Assembly (NCBI GenBank): GCA_019244185.1
Contig: JAFATB010000014.1
Span: 313,587 to 377,586 of the forward strand
DNA length: 64,000 nt
Direction of reading: 5' to 3'
Source of the DNA: Acidobacteriota bacterium
GTDB taxonomy: Bacteria; Acidobacteriota; Thermoanaerobaculia; Gp7-AA8
The translations under genes and the position numbers were made by a program. The notes under the pieces are model-generated. The model saw only the letters and a list, made by a program, of their open reading frames with translations. It searched no databases and was not told the origin of the DNA. How positions within the stretch are numbered: the first letter of the stretch is position 1; each line of letters starts with the position of its first letter. Below are positions 52,533 through 61,156 of this stretch, in pieces.

Positions 52533-53835
52533 ACCGCAGCACGTTCGAGATCACGTCGTTGTAGAGGACGACGATCATGAGCGTGGCGAGGACGGCGAAG
52601 CCGAGTTGCTGGATGCGTTCTTTGACGCGGAGCGAGAGCTCGCGGCGGGCGATGCCTTCGATGACCAGGATCATGAGGTGGCCGCCGTCGAGGACGGGGA
52701 TCGGCAGCAGGTTCATGAAGCCGAGTTGCAGGGAGATCGTGGCCATGAGGCCGATGACGTTCATCCAGCCGTGGCGGAGCGCTTCGCCGGAGATGCGGGC
52801 GATGTTGATCGGGCCGCTGAGCTCCTTGACGCTGCCTTCGGCGCGGAAGAGGCGGCCGAGGGCGGAGACGGTGAGCTTGAGCATCTCCCAGTTGTCGTTG
52901 ACGCTGTAGCGCAGCGCGGCGATGAGCGGGAGCTTGAGGAACTTGGACGGCGAATAGATGCCGCGGCCGATGTCTTCGTTCGGCGCGAAGGCGAGCGTGG
53001 TGGTGATTGCGCGTCCGGCGCGGTCGACGGTGAGCGGGAGCGGCTTGCCGTCGAACGGCGTGACGGCTTTGACGAACTCGGAGAGCGTGCGGATCGGCTT
53101 GCCGGCGACGGCGGTGATGCGGTCGCCGGACTGCAGTCCCGCCTTCGCGGCGGGGGAGCCGGGCTTCACGCCGCCGACGAGCGCCTCGCCGCCGTAGGTG
53201 ATGTTCGCGCGGCCGATCTGGCCGAAGTCTCCGGCCTCGCGGTCGGGCGTGAGGGTGGTCTCGTGGCGGACGCCGTTGCGCAGGTAGACGACGTGCAGCG
53301 GCGTGCCGGCGTTCATCGAGACGAGCATGCGGACGTCCTCGAAATCCTCGATCGGCTCGCCTTTGATGCTGACGATGCGGTCGCCGGTCTGCAGGCCGGC
53401 GCGGGCGCCCGCCTTGCCGGGCGTGACGTCGCCGACGATCGGCGTCGACACGGGCCGGTCGAAGCCGACCATGACCAGCGCGGCGACGAAGGCGACGGCG
53501 ATGACGAGGTTCATCAGCGGTCCGGCGACCAGGATCAGGAACCGCTGCCATTTCGGTTTGGAGAGAAATTCATCCGGATTGCCGGAGACGTTTTCTTCCG
53601 GAGAATCGCCGGCCATGCGCACGTAGCCGCCGAGGGGGATGAGGGAGACGCGGTAGTCGGTCGAGCCGCGGCGGAAACCGAAGAGGCGTTTGCCGAAGCC
53701 GAAGGAGAAGACCAGCACGCGCACGCGGAACAGCTTCGCGAAGAAGAAGTGTCCCGACTCGTGGGCGAAGATCAGGAATCCGAGGACGATGACGAACGCG
53801 AACGCGTTCGTGACGAGGTCTTGCGCGTGAGCCAT
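52519..53835 (-). CDS. rseP: Site-2 zinc metalloprotease RseP
   Basis: A 438-residue intramembrane protease. HESGH zinc motif in the first membrane segment (residues 25-29), two PDZ domains (VGDVTPGKAGARAGLQTGDR; VGGVKPGSPAAKAGLQSGDR), and the second motif in MNLLPIPVLDGGHLMILVIE with the metal-binding Asp. It cleaves membrane-bound anti-sigma factors after a first periplasmic cut, and so could act on the anti-sigma factor at 915-1571, though that link is only an inference. Last gene of the truA-uppS-cdsA-dxr-rseP operon, six bases after dxr. Confidence 0.96.
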   Translation of the reverse strand: MAHAQDLVTNAFAFVIVLGFLIFAHESGHFFFAKLFRVRVLVFSFGFGKRLFGFRRGSTDYRVSLIPLGGYVRMAGDSPEENVSGNPDEFLSKPKWQRFLILVAGPLMNLVIAVAFVAALVMVGFDRPVSTPIVGDVTPGKAGARAGLQTGDRIVSIKGEPIEDFEDVRMLVSMNAGTPLHVVYLRNGVRHETTLTPDREAGDFGQIGRANITYGGEALVGGVKPGSPAAKAGLQSGDRITAVAGKPIRTLSEFVKAVTPFDGKPLPLTVDRAGRAITTTLAFAPNEDIGRGIYSPSKFLKLPLIAALRYSVNDNWEMLKLTVSALGRLFRAEGSVKELSGPINIARISGEALRHGWMNVIGLMATISLQLGFMNLLPIPVLDGGHLMILVIEGIARRELSLRVKERIQQLGFAVLATLMIVVLYNDVISNVLRFRNG

Positions 53836-53841
53836 AAGGTT

Positions 53842-55005
53842 TTACCGTCGGACTGCAACATCGATTCCGCGGGCTTCGTTCCGCGCCCAGCGGTCCCACG
53901 CCAGCGCGTCGTCGACGGACGCGATCGGGTGGACGTCGCCGGCGTGGCGGTCGAGCACGCGCTTCACGATGTCTACGATTGACGTGAAGGGAAGTTCTCC
54001 GGCGAGGAAACGCTCGACCGCGATCTCGTTCGCGGCGTTGAGCACCGCGGGCATCGAGCCGCCGGCGCGGCAGGCGGCGTACGCGAGCTCCACGGCGGGG
54101 AAGCGGCGCGGGTCGACGGGCAGGAACTCGAGCGTGCGGATCTTCGCGAAGTCGAGCCGCGCGAACGGCGCGGCGACGCGCTCGGGGTAGAGCAGCGCGT
54201 ACTGGATCGGGAACTTCATGTCGGTCGTCGACAGCTGCGCGATGATCGAGCCGTCGACGTACTCGACCATCGAATGCACGATCGACTGCGGGTGGATGAC
54301 GATGTCGATGCGGTCCGCGGGCTGGTCGAAGAGATGATGCGCCTCGATGACCTCGAGGCCTTTGTTCATCATCGTGGCCGAGTCGATGGAGATCTTGTTG
54401 CCCATCCGCCAGGTCGGATGCGCGAGCGCGGCGTCGATGGTGATGGCGTCGAACGTCGCCAGGTCGCGATGGAGGAACGGGCCGCCGGACGCGGTGAGAA
54501 TGATGCGCTGCAGTTCGGGATGCGTCCCGCAGCGGATGGCCTGGTGCACGGCGTTGTGCTCGGAGTCGACCGGGAGGATCTCGCCGCCGCATTCGCGCGC
54601 GGTGCGGGTCATGACGTCGCCGGCCGCGACGAGCACTTCCTTGTTCGCGATGCCGACGCGCTTGCCCTTGCGCAGCGCGGCGTAGACGGGCGGGATGCCG
54701 GCGGCGCCGACGATCGCGGCGATGACCGCATCGGCCGAGGCCATCGATGCGACCGCGCACGCGCCCTCGATGCCGGGGACGATCTCCGGTGCGTCGGAGA
54801 GGAGCGCGCGCAGTTTGTGCGCGTCGTCTTCGCCGCGGACGGAGACGAGCTCGGGGCGGTACTTCGCGATCTGTTCGGCGAGCAGCTCGACGTTCGCGCC
54901 GGCGGCGAGACCGACCACGCGCAGCTCGTCGGGAAAGGCATCGACGACGCCGAGGGTGCTGCGGCCGATGGAACCGGTGGATCCGAGGATGGAGATCGCG
55001 CGCAC
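53842..55005 (-). CDS. dxr: 1-deoxy-D-xylulose 5-phosphate reductoisomerase
   Basis: A 387-residue enzyme: NADPH site ISILGSTGSIGRSTLGVVDA, GIANKEVLVAAGDVMTRTAR, catalytic-loop LPVDSEHNAVHQAIRCG, LTASGGPFLHRDL, HPTWRMGNKISIDSATMMNK, IVIHPQSIVHSMVEYVDGSI. It makes 2-C-methyl-D-erythritol 4-phosphate in the MEP isoprenoid pathway, which ends in the precursors used by UppS two genes upstream. It lies three bases after cdsA. Confidence 0.97.
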   Translation of the reverse strand: MRAISILGSTGSIGRSTLGVVDAFPDELRVVGLAAGANVELLAEQIAKYRPELVSVRGEDDAHKLRALLSDAPEIVPGIEGACAVASMASADAVIAAIVGAAGIPPVYAALRKGKRVGIANKEVLVAAGDVMTRTARECGGEILPVDSEHNAVHQAIRCGTHPELQRIILTASGGPFLHRDLATFDAITIDAALAHPTWRMGNKISIDSATMMNKGLEVIEAHHLFDQPADRIDIVIHPQSIVHSMVEYVDGSIIAQLSTTDMKFPIQYALLYPERVAAPFARLDFAKIRTLEFLPVDPRRFPAVELAYAACRAGGSMPAVLNAANEIAVERFLAGELPFTSIVDIVKRVLDRHAGDVHPIASVDDALAWDRWARNEARGIDVAVRR

Positions 55006-55008
55006 GGG

Positions 55009-55839
55009 TCAGCCCTGCATGATGTTCAGCGTGCGGAAGCCGTGCACGATGAGCGTCCAGTAGCAATAGAGAATCGGAGTGGTGAAGAAGATCGAGTCGA
55101 AGCGGTCGAGCATGCCGCCGTGTCCCGGGAGCAGCGTCCCGGAGTCTTTCACGTCGGCCGAGCGCTTCCACATCGACTCGGTGAGGTCGCCGATCATGCC
55201 GGCGATCGAGAGGATCACGCCGGCGATGATCGCGTGCAGCAGCGGGAACGCGGGGAAGAACGTGAAGTGGATGATGACCGCGGCGACGACGGAGGTGAAG
55301 ACGCCGCCGATGCCGCCTTCGATGGTCTTCTTCGGGCTGATGCGCGGCGACATCTTGTGGCGGCCGAACGCGCGGCCGAAGTAGTAGGCGCCGGTGTCGC
55401 CCATCCAGACGACGAGGAGCAGGAAGAAGACGAGCTTCGCGCCGTCGGGGAAGTCGTTGCGCAGGCGGATGAGCGAGCCGCCGAGCATGCCGACGTAGGT
55501 CGTGGCGAGCACGGAGACGGCGCTCGACGGCAGCGAGTCATCGAGCGGACGCGCGCCGAGGACGTACCACGCGGGGATCACGAGCAGCGCGACGAAGACT
55601 CCGAGTTCGACGGAGAGCTGGGGGAGGATGAACGCCGTCATGAGGATGAGCGTGACGACGACGCAGAGCGGGATCGGGATGTCGTAGCCTTTGCGGCGGC
55701 CGAGGGTGAGGAACTCGATCATGGCCAGGATGCCGATCGCGGCGACGGCGACGTCGAAGACGTAGGCGTGGCTCCAGCCGACGATCCAGACCGCGACCGG
55801 CGCGGCGATGAGGGCGGTGATTTCGCGGGCGAAGCGCAT
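55009..55839 (-). CDS. cdsA: Phosphatidate cytidylyltransferase
   Basis: A 276-residue protein with about eight membrane segments (AYVFDVAVAAIGILAMIEFL). The C-terminal family signature is complete: SMWKRSADVKDSGTLLPGHG followed by GMLDRFDSIFFTTP. It makes CDP-diacylglycerol for phospholipid synthesis at the inner membrane. It lies between uppS and dxr in the standard order of this operon. Confidence 0.96.
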   Translation of the reverse strand: MRFAREITALIAAPVAVWIVGWSHAYVFDVAVAAIGILAMIEFLTLGRRKGYDIPIPLCVVVTLILMTAFILPQLSVELGVFVALLVIPAWYVLGARPLDDSLPSSAVSVLATTYVGMLGGSLIRLRNDFPDGAKLVFFLLLVVWMGDTGAYYFGRAFGRHKMSPRISPKKTIEGGIGGVFTSVVAAVIIHFTFFPAFPLLHAIIAGVILSIAGMIGDLTESMWKRSADVKDSGTLLPGHGGMLDRFDSIFFTTPILYCYWTLIVHGFRTLNIMQG

Positions 55840-55853
55840 TCGTCAGGATGGCG

Positions 55854-56672
55854 TCACGACGAGGCGGCGTCGTCCGCCTCGATGAACATCTCCGCTTCCG
55901 CGCCTTCGACGCCGCCGTAGCGGCGCTCGCGCGACTGGAAGTCGATGATGGCCTCGAAGAGGTTGCGGCGGCGGAAGTCGGGCCAGAGCACTTTCGTGAC
56001 GTGGATCTCGGCGTACGCGATCTGCCAGAGCAGGAAGTTCGAGACGCGCAGCTCGCCGCTCGTGCGGATGAGGAGATCGGGATCGTCGACGTTCGCGGTG
56101 TAGAGGTGGCCGGCGAAGAAGTCCTCGTCGATGACCGCGTCGCTCATCTCCTTCTCGCGGAGGATGCTCATGATGCGGTTGCAGGTGTCGACGATCTCGG
56201 CGCGCCCGCCGTAGTTGAGCGCGATCTGAAAGAGGAGGCCGCTGTTCTCCGCGGTCTTCTCTTCCGCATAGCGAAGCTCGCGCTGCACGCTCGGATCGAG
56301 TCCGTCGACGCGGCCGATCGGCGTGAAGCGGATGTTGTTCTCCATCAGCGTCTGCAGCTCTTTGCGGAGGTACTCCTTGAGCAGCATCATGAGCGTGGCC
56401 ACTTCGTAGCGCGGGCGCTTCCAGTTTTCGACGGAGAATGCGTAGAGCGTGATGACGCCGAGCTCGAGGCGCGCGGCGGTCTCGACGATCTCGCGTACGG
56501 AGGCGATGCCGGAGCGGTGGCCTTCGACGCGCGGCAGGTTGCGCGCGCGTGCCCAGCGGCCGTTGCCGTCCATGATCACGGCGACGTGGCGCGGCAGGCG
56601 TTTGAGGTCGATCCGTTCGAGGAGCGTCTCCTCGATCGAGCCCGGCTCGGCCAGCTTGCGCACGTCGATCAC
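55854..56672 (-). CDS. uppS: Isoprenyl transferase (undecaprenyl diphosphate synthase)
   Basis: A 272-residue cis-prenyltransferase: HVAVIMDGNGRWARARNLPR (catalytic Asp and P-loop-like part), GHRSGIASVREIVETAARLE, ITLYAFSVENWKRPRYEVAT, IALNYGGRAEIVDTCNRI, DPDLLIRTSGELRVSNFLLW. It builds the lipid carrier used by the WecA-like enzyme and by peptidoglycan synthesis. GTG 56672 gives an 18-residue leader that is normal for the family. It follows truA by 17 bases. Confidence 0.96.
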   Translation of the reverse strand: MIDVRKLAEPGSIEETLLERIDLKRLPRHVAVIMDGNGRWARARNLPRVEGHRSGIASVREIVETAARLELGVITLYAFSVENWKRPRYEVATLMMLLKEYLRKELQTLMENNIRFTPIGRVDGLDPSVQRELRYAEEKTAENSGLLFQIALNYGGRAEIVDTCNRIMSILREKEMSDAVIDEDFFAGHLYTANVDDPDLLIRTSGELRVSNFLLWQIAYAEIHVTKVLWPDFRRRNLFEAIIDFQSRERRYGGVEGAEAEMFIEADDAASS

Positions 56673-56689
56673 AGGTGCGGGATGTTATC

Positions 56690-57397
56690 TCAATACCGCA
56701 CGTCGATGAGCACCAACCCCCGCGCCGGCGCGGTCCAGCGCGCGTCGTCGAAGAGCGCTGCCGCGTCGAGGCGTCCACGCCCCACTTCGATGAGCGAGCC
56801 GGCGATGCGGCGCACCATGTAGCGGAGGAAGCCGTCGGCGGTGACGGTGATGCGGATGCGCTGCGCGTCGCGCACGACCTGCAATGATTCGATCGTTCGC
56901 GTCGTCGATGCGACCTCGGGATCGGCGACCGTGAACGGCGCGAAGTCGTGCGTGCCGACGAGCGCCCGCGCGGCGGCGTCCATCGCGTTCGCGTCGAGGT
57001 AGCGCGTGACGTGCGCGTGCGTTTCGGCGGCGAAGACGTCGGCGACCTCGTCGTTCCAGATGCGGTACTCGTACGTCTTGGCTTTCGCGGAGAAGCGCGC
57101 GTGGAAGTCGTCCGCGACCGGCTCGGCGCGCGTCACGCGGACGTCGGGCGGCAGCAGTTGATTGAGGCCGAGGACGAGGCCGCGCGGCGGGATCTCGAAG
57201 GGGACGTCGGCGTGCGCGCGCTGCGCCGCGGCGTGGACGCCGGCGTCGGTGCGGCCGGCGCCGTGGAGGCGGACCGGCGTGTCGAAGAGCTGCGCGAGCG
57301 CTTCCTCGACGACCTGCTGGATGCCGAGCGCGTTGGTCTGCGCCTGCCAGCCGCCGTAGCGGGTGCCGAGGTATTGGAGGGTGAAGAGGAGGCGCAG
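56690..57397 (-). CDS. truA: tRNA pseudouridine synthase A, probable CTG start
   Basis: A 235-residue protein: LLFTLQYLGTRYGGWQAQTN, the catalytic Asp in LHGAGRTDAGVHAAAQ, LGLNQLLPPDVRVTRAEPVA, TYEYRIWNDEVADVF, GTHDFAPFTVAD and FLRYMVRRIAGSLIEVGRGR. It converts U38-U40 of tRNA anticodon stems to pseudouridine. Between the last in-frame stop upstream and the first conserved residues there is no ATG, GTG or TTG. CTG at 57397 lies five bases after GAGGAGG (57403-57409) and gives the expected N-terminus (MRLLFTLQYLGT). A start at GTG 57136 would remove the catalytic Asp. The ribosome-binding site overlaps the stop codon of the preceding gene. Confidence 0.9.
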   Translation of the reverse strand: MRLLFTLQYLGTRYGGWQAQTNALGIQQVVEEALAQLFDTPVRLHGAGRTDAGVHAAAQRAHADVPFEIPPRGLVLGLNQLLPPDVRVTRAEPVADDFHARFSAKAKTYEYRIWNDEVADVFAAETHAHVTRYLDANAMDAAARALVGTHDFAPFTVADPEVASTTRTIESLQVVRDAQRIRITVTADGFLRYMVRRIAGSLIEVGRGRLDAAALFDDARWTAPARGLVLIDVRY

Positions 57398-57407
57398 GCG
57401 CGCCTCC

Positions 57408-59075
57408 TCAATCTTGAGCGATGATCTGTTCGCGCCGGAAGCCGGTCGTGTTCGACACCGAGTCGATGACGCCGATGGAGATCTTGTTGAGGCCCTTCTC
57501 CATCAGCAGCTCGAGGCTGTACGTGTAGTACTTGCCCGAGGTCGACTTCATGTCCGCGGCGGGCACGTGGATCTGGTGCGTCTTGCGCGCGACGTCGGAC
57601 ATGTCGTTGTTCTTGTTGGCGACGGCGACGTAGAGGTCGAAGCCGCCGGCGAACTCGGTGGTGCCCTGCGGCACGAACGTGAGCGAGTCCATCGGGATCT
57701 GCACGTCGACCGGCACTTTGTAGAGGCCGTCGTCGGTGGGGCGCGGGCGGCCGACGCGGGCGAGCAGTTTGAGGTCGTTGTCCTTGGTCGAGTAGAGGAG
57801 GTTCGCGATGACGCGGTCGCTCATCTCGGCGAAGACGGACTTCTCGACGAACGTCTGGCGGTTGCGGACGGTGTAGTCCTTGTGGTTCTTGACGCGCACG
57901 CGGAGGTAGCGCTGGCGGTCGACGCGCTCGGTGCCGGCGCGGTAGCCGAGCGAGTAGTAGGACTCGAGGTCGCGCTGGATGCGCTGGAAGGCCGCGGCGA
58001 AGTTGTTCGTCTGCACGGAGGCCTCGCCGCCGGTCATCTCCGCCATCAGCTGCATCGACTCGGTGGTGTTCTGCATCGCCGCCGAAGTGACGGCGTACGA
58101 GATCGGCTGCTGGCGCTCGGCGGACATGTCGTTCGAGCCGATGAGGCCGCCCGCGTGGATCGTGTAGAGGGTGATGTTGTTCGCGTTCGCGGTGCGCCCG
58201 ACCGACTGCACGAGCGTGGTGTCGTCGAAGGTCATGCCCTCGAGCAGCGTGCCGCCGTTGTTCCAGCCTTTGTCCTTGGCCACTTCCTCGATGAAGTAGT
58301 ACGCCTCGCGGCCGGGCTGCATCGGGAAGCCTTCGCTGGTGAGCACGAGGACCTTCTTGCCCTCGATGCCCGCGAGCGTCGACATGAGCGCGTTGAGCGA
58401 GGCCACGCTGGTGCGGAGGTCGTGCTCGACCGACTGCGCGTACGTGCGCGCCTGCGCCGAGGCCTCGTCGTAGCTCTGCGCGTCGCGGATGCGGTCCTGC
58501 GTGGTCTGCCATTCGCTCTTGGCGGCGACGCCGAGGCCGGACTCGGTGCGGAGCGAGTCGAGCATGGAGATGATGGCGTTCTTGTCGCGCGTGAACGGCA
58601 CGCGCACTTTCATGCTGCGGTTGTAGGTGGCGATCATGGCCTCGTCGCCGGGGCGCATGGCGTCGTTGACGAACTTCTTCATCTGCTCGAAGACGCGGTT
58701 GCGGTTGAACGGCGCGAGCGAGAGGTTGTCGACGTAGAAGACGATGCGGCGCTTGAGGCTCTCGGGGATCTCCTGCTTCGCGCCGGGTGCGAGCTCGGGC
58801 GCGGGCGTCTCGCCGACGACGTTCTTCGGCGTGCCGCCTTCGACCTCGTAGAAGTTCGAGATCGTCTTCGGCACGTTGTTCTCGAGGAGCTCGAAGTCGT
58901 CCTGCGTGAGGCCGCGGACCGGATTGCCTTTGCGGTCGGTGACGACGACGTCGACGTTGATGACGCGCACGTCGATGTTCTCGACGAGGCGCGGCGGCTC
59001 GGGATCGACCTGTTTCTGCGCGTAGACGGCGCCGCTGGACGCGAGCGCGAGGATCAGGGCCAGGATGCGTTTCAA
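57408..59075 (-). CDS. Secreted VWFA-related acidobacterial domain protein
   Basis: A 555-residue protein with a signal peptide (RILALILALASSGAVYAQ). Beginning of the domain: ENIDVRVINVDVVVTDRKGN, VRGLTQDDFELLENNVPKTI. VWA part: RRIVFYVDNLSLAPFNRNRV, MRPGDEAMIATYNRSMKVRV, GIEGKKVLVLTSEGFPMQPG. Later: YYSLGYRAGTERVDRQRYLR and a C-terminal beta-rich half. The start is TTG at 59075, with GGAGG seven bases upstream; no ATG or GTG begins near the signal peptide. It precedes truA by ten bases, so an exported protein of unknown role leads the isoprenoid/envelope operon. Confidence 0.92.
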   Translation of the reverse strand: MKRILALILALASSGAVYAQKQVDPEPPRLVENIDVRVINVDVVVTDRKGNPVRGLTQDDFELLENNVPKTISNFYEVEGGTPKNVVGETPAPELAPGAKQEIPESLKRRIVFYVDNLSLAPFNRNRVFEQMKKFVNDAMRPGDEAMIATYNRSMKVRVPFTRDKNAIISMLDSLRTESGLGVAAKSEWQTTQDRIRDAQSYDEASAQARTYAQSVEHDLRTSVASLNALMSTLAGIEGKKVLVLTSEGFPMQPGREAYYFIEEVAKDKGWNNGGTLLEGMTFDDTTLVQSVGRTANANNITLYTIHAGGLIGSNDMSAERQQPISYAVTSAAMQNTTESMQLMAEMTGGEASVQTNNFAAAFQRIQRDLESYYSLGYRAGTERVDRQRYLRVRVKNHKDYTVRNRQTFVEKSVFAEMSDRVIANLLYSTKDNDLKLLARVGRPRPTDDGLYKVPVDVQIPMDSLTFVPQGTTEFAGGFDLYVAVANKNNDMSDVARKTHQIHVPAADMKSTSGKYYTYSLELLMEKGLNKISIGVIDSVSNTTGFRREQIIAQD

Positions 59076-59216
59076 GGTGGTGCCTCCGGGACGTTCGACG
59101 ATTGCGGTCCGCCGCACGTTCCGCGCGAGGTGGCGCGCGTCATGCGAAAATACAGGACCGCCGGAAGGAAACCGGTGCGCCCGCGCAAAACTTCCGGTGT
59201 CGAAGAGGCCGCACAA

Positions 59217-60110
59217 GTGCAACCGTCCAAACAAGATGCGCTCGGATTCGCCAAGATGGCCGGAGGCGGCAACGACTTCGTGGTGGTCGACAACCGCGCC
59301 GCGAAGATCGCCGACGCGGGCGAGCTGACCCGCCGCATCGCCACGCGCGCCCTCTCGGTCGGCGCCGACGGCCTCATTCTCGTCGAGAGCTCCGCGCGCG
59401 CGACGTTCCGCATGCGCTACTACAACTCCGACGGCGGCCTGGCCGCGTTCTGCGCGAACGGCACCCGCTGCGCCGCGCGCTTCGCGTTCCTCAACGTCAT
59501 CGCCGGACGGAAGATGACCATCGAGACCGACGCGGGCATCGTCGGCGCGGAGATCGGCGACGGCGGCGCGGTCACGCTCTCGCTGCCGGCGCCGTACGAG
59601 TTCCGCCCGCGGCGTCCGCTCGCGGTCGGCGCGACGACGGTGCACGGCAGCTCGATCCTGGTCGGCGTGCCGCATTACGTCGCGTTCCTGAACGGCGAGC
59701 TCTGGCCGCACGACATCGTGCCGATCGGACGCGCGCTGCGCACGCATCGCGACCTTGCGCCCGACGGCGCGAACGTGAACTTCGTCAGCATCCGCGACCG
59801 GCACTCGATCGACGTGCGCACGTACGAGCGCGGCGTGGAAGGGGAGACGCTGTCCTGCGGCTCCGGCGTCGTGGCCTCGGCCGTCGTCAGCGCGCTCTTC
59901 GGACGCGTCGAGGCGCCGGTGTCGGTGCGCACGCGCAGCGGCATCGTGCTGGAGGTGTCGTTCCGCATCGACGGCGGGCATGCCGAGGACGTGCGGCTGA
60001 AGGGTGACGCCCGGCTCATCTATCGCGCTACCATCACGCCCGAGACTCTCGAAGGGTTCGATCCCGAGTTCGTCCGCGATCCCGCCGCGAGAGTCACGGT
60101 CTCTTCGTGA
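59217..60110 (+). CDS. dapF: Diaminopimelate epimerase
   Basis: About 297 residues: FAKMAGGGNDFVVVDNRAAK, the first catalytic Cys in YYNSDGGLAAFCANGTRCAA, VNFVSIRDRHSIDVRTYERG, GVEGETLSCGSGVVASAVVS with the second catalytic Cys. It interconverts LL- and meso-diaminopimelate for lysine and peptidoglycan. The usual CGNG reads CANG here, a small departure next to the catalytic Cys. GTG 59217 is preferred (GAAGAGG eight bases upstream, family-like length); ATG 59142 would add 25 basic, unconserved residues. It is divergent from the VWFA gene and coupled to the membrane protein after it (GTGA). Confidence 0.92.
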   Translation: MQPSKQDALGFAKMAGGGNDFVVVDNRAAKIADAGELTRRIATRALSVGADGLILVESSARATFRMRYYNSDGGLAAFCANGTRCAARFAFLNVIAGRKMTIETDAGIVGAEIGDGGAVTLSLPAPYEFRPRRPLAVGATTVHGSSILVGVPHYVAFLNGELWPHDIVPIGRALRTHRDLAPDGANVNFVSIRDRHSIDVRTYERGVEGETLSCGSGVVASAVVSALFGRVEAPVSVRTRSGIVLEVSFRIDGGHAEDVRLKGDARLIYRATITPETLEGFDPEFVRDPAARVTVSS

Positions 60111-61156
60111 AGGAAGACTCGCTCTCGCCCGCCGGCTGGATCGCCGCGGCCGCGCTCTCGGCCTGGGCTTGTCATCTCGCCGTTCGCTTCACGACGCCGA
60201 TCGACTCGGCGTTGCCGTTCGTGGCCGTGCTGGTGACGCTCCTCGCGTGGGTTGCGGATCCCGCGTTGATGCTGGCGACGCCGCTGCTGATCGCGGCGGA
60301 GCTCGCGCTGCCGGACGAGGGCGTGCGGCTGCTCGCAGTCGGTGCGATCGTGGCGGTGGCGTTCGCGTGCGCGGTCGTGCGCTCGCCGTTGCGCGCGGAT
60401 GTGCTGGCGGTGATCGCGCTGCTGTTGCTGCGCTGGATTCCGCGGCCCGCGCAGATCGGACGCGAGCTCGCGTTGCTCGTGCTGGCGCTGGTCATCGTGT
60501 ACGTCCTCGGCCGCACGCCATTCGCGATGGCGGTGGGCGTGGCGGCGGCGTTCTTCACGCCCGCGTTTCCGCTGCGGACGCTCGCGCTGCCGCTGGCGGT
60601 GCTCGTCGTGGCGATGGCGGCGCGCGTGTTCGGGATGCCGGAACTGCGGCTGACGATCCCGTCGTTTGCAGCGGTGGCCTTCGCGCTGACGTTCTTCGCG
60701 TGGAGCGGACTCGTCGCGCGCGCGTTGCCGTACTTTTTGCGGCCGCCGTCGCGCGAGCCGGTGCGATTCATCGTCAATCGCGCGCTGGCCGCGAATCAGG
60801 CGCTGCAGCTCGCGGTGCCGGACGGCGCTCGCGCGCTCGTGCTCTCCGGCGCCAACGTGCCGCACTTCCGCCGCGGCGCGGTCGTCGGGCACATCGATCC
60901 GGGACACCTCACCGTGCGCATCGGTGACGTCGCCGATTGGGGCTACCTCCGCCGTGAGACGTACTACGCCTCGCACAATCCGCTGCCGCGCGATGCGGCG
61001 GGAAAACTCCGCGGCTACGGCTACGACGCGTGGCTCGACGGTGCCGGCCGCGTCGCGCTGCCGCGCGGCGCGCCCGTGGTGACCGTGACCGCCGACGCGT
61101 CGCTGCCGGCCGGCGCGTCGCTGCAAGTCGAAGGATTCGAGCTCGCGCCGCGATGA
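60107..61156 (+). CDS. Integral membrane protein with C-terminal soluble domain, unknown function
   Basis: A 349-residue protein with about eight membrane segments in the first 215 residues (LLIAAELALPDEGVRLLAVG, ELALLVLALVIVYVLGRTPF) and a C-terminal extracytoplasmic beta-rich domain of some 130 residues (LSGANVPHFRRGAVVGHIDP, SHNPLPRDAAGKLRGYGYDA, VVTVTADASLPAGASLQVEG). Such an arrangement suits a glycan-related membrane protein, but no family is recognised. GTG 60107 overlaps the dapF stop, and its own stop overlaps the next start. Confidence 0.78.
   Translation: MKEDSLSPAGWIAAAALSAWACHLAVRFTTPIDSALPFVAVLVTLLAWVADPALMLATPLLIAAELALPDEGVRLLAVGAIVAVAFACAVVRSPLRADVLAVIALLLLRWIPRPAQIGRELALLVLALVIVYVLGRTPFAMAVGVAAAFFTPAFPLRTLALPLAVLVVAMAARVFGMPELRLTIPSFAAVAFALTFFAWSGLVARALPYFLRPPSREPVRFIVNRALAANQALQLAVPDGARALVLSGANVPHFRRGAVVGHIDPGHLTVRIGDVADWGYLRRETYYASHNPLPRDAAGKLRGYGYDAWLDGAGRVALPRGAPVVTVTADASLPAGASLQVEGFELAPR

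Noticed and set aside
57363-59141. Long plus-strand extension upstream of dapF, antisense to the VWFA protein and truA
   Set aside because: It is in frame with dapF only by chance; the sequence is low-complexity and the opposite strand encodes clear proteins. DapF length fits a start at 59217 or 59142.
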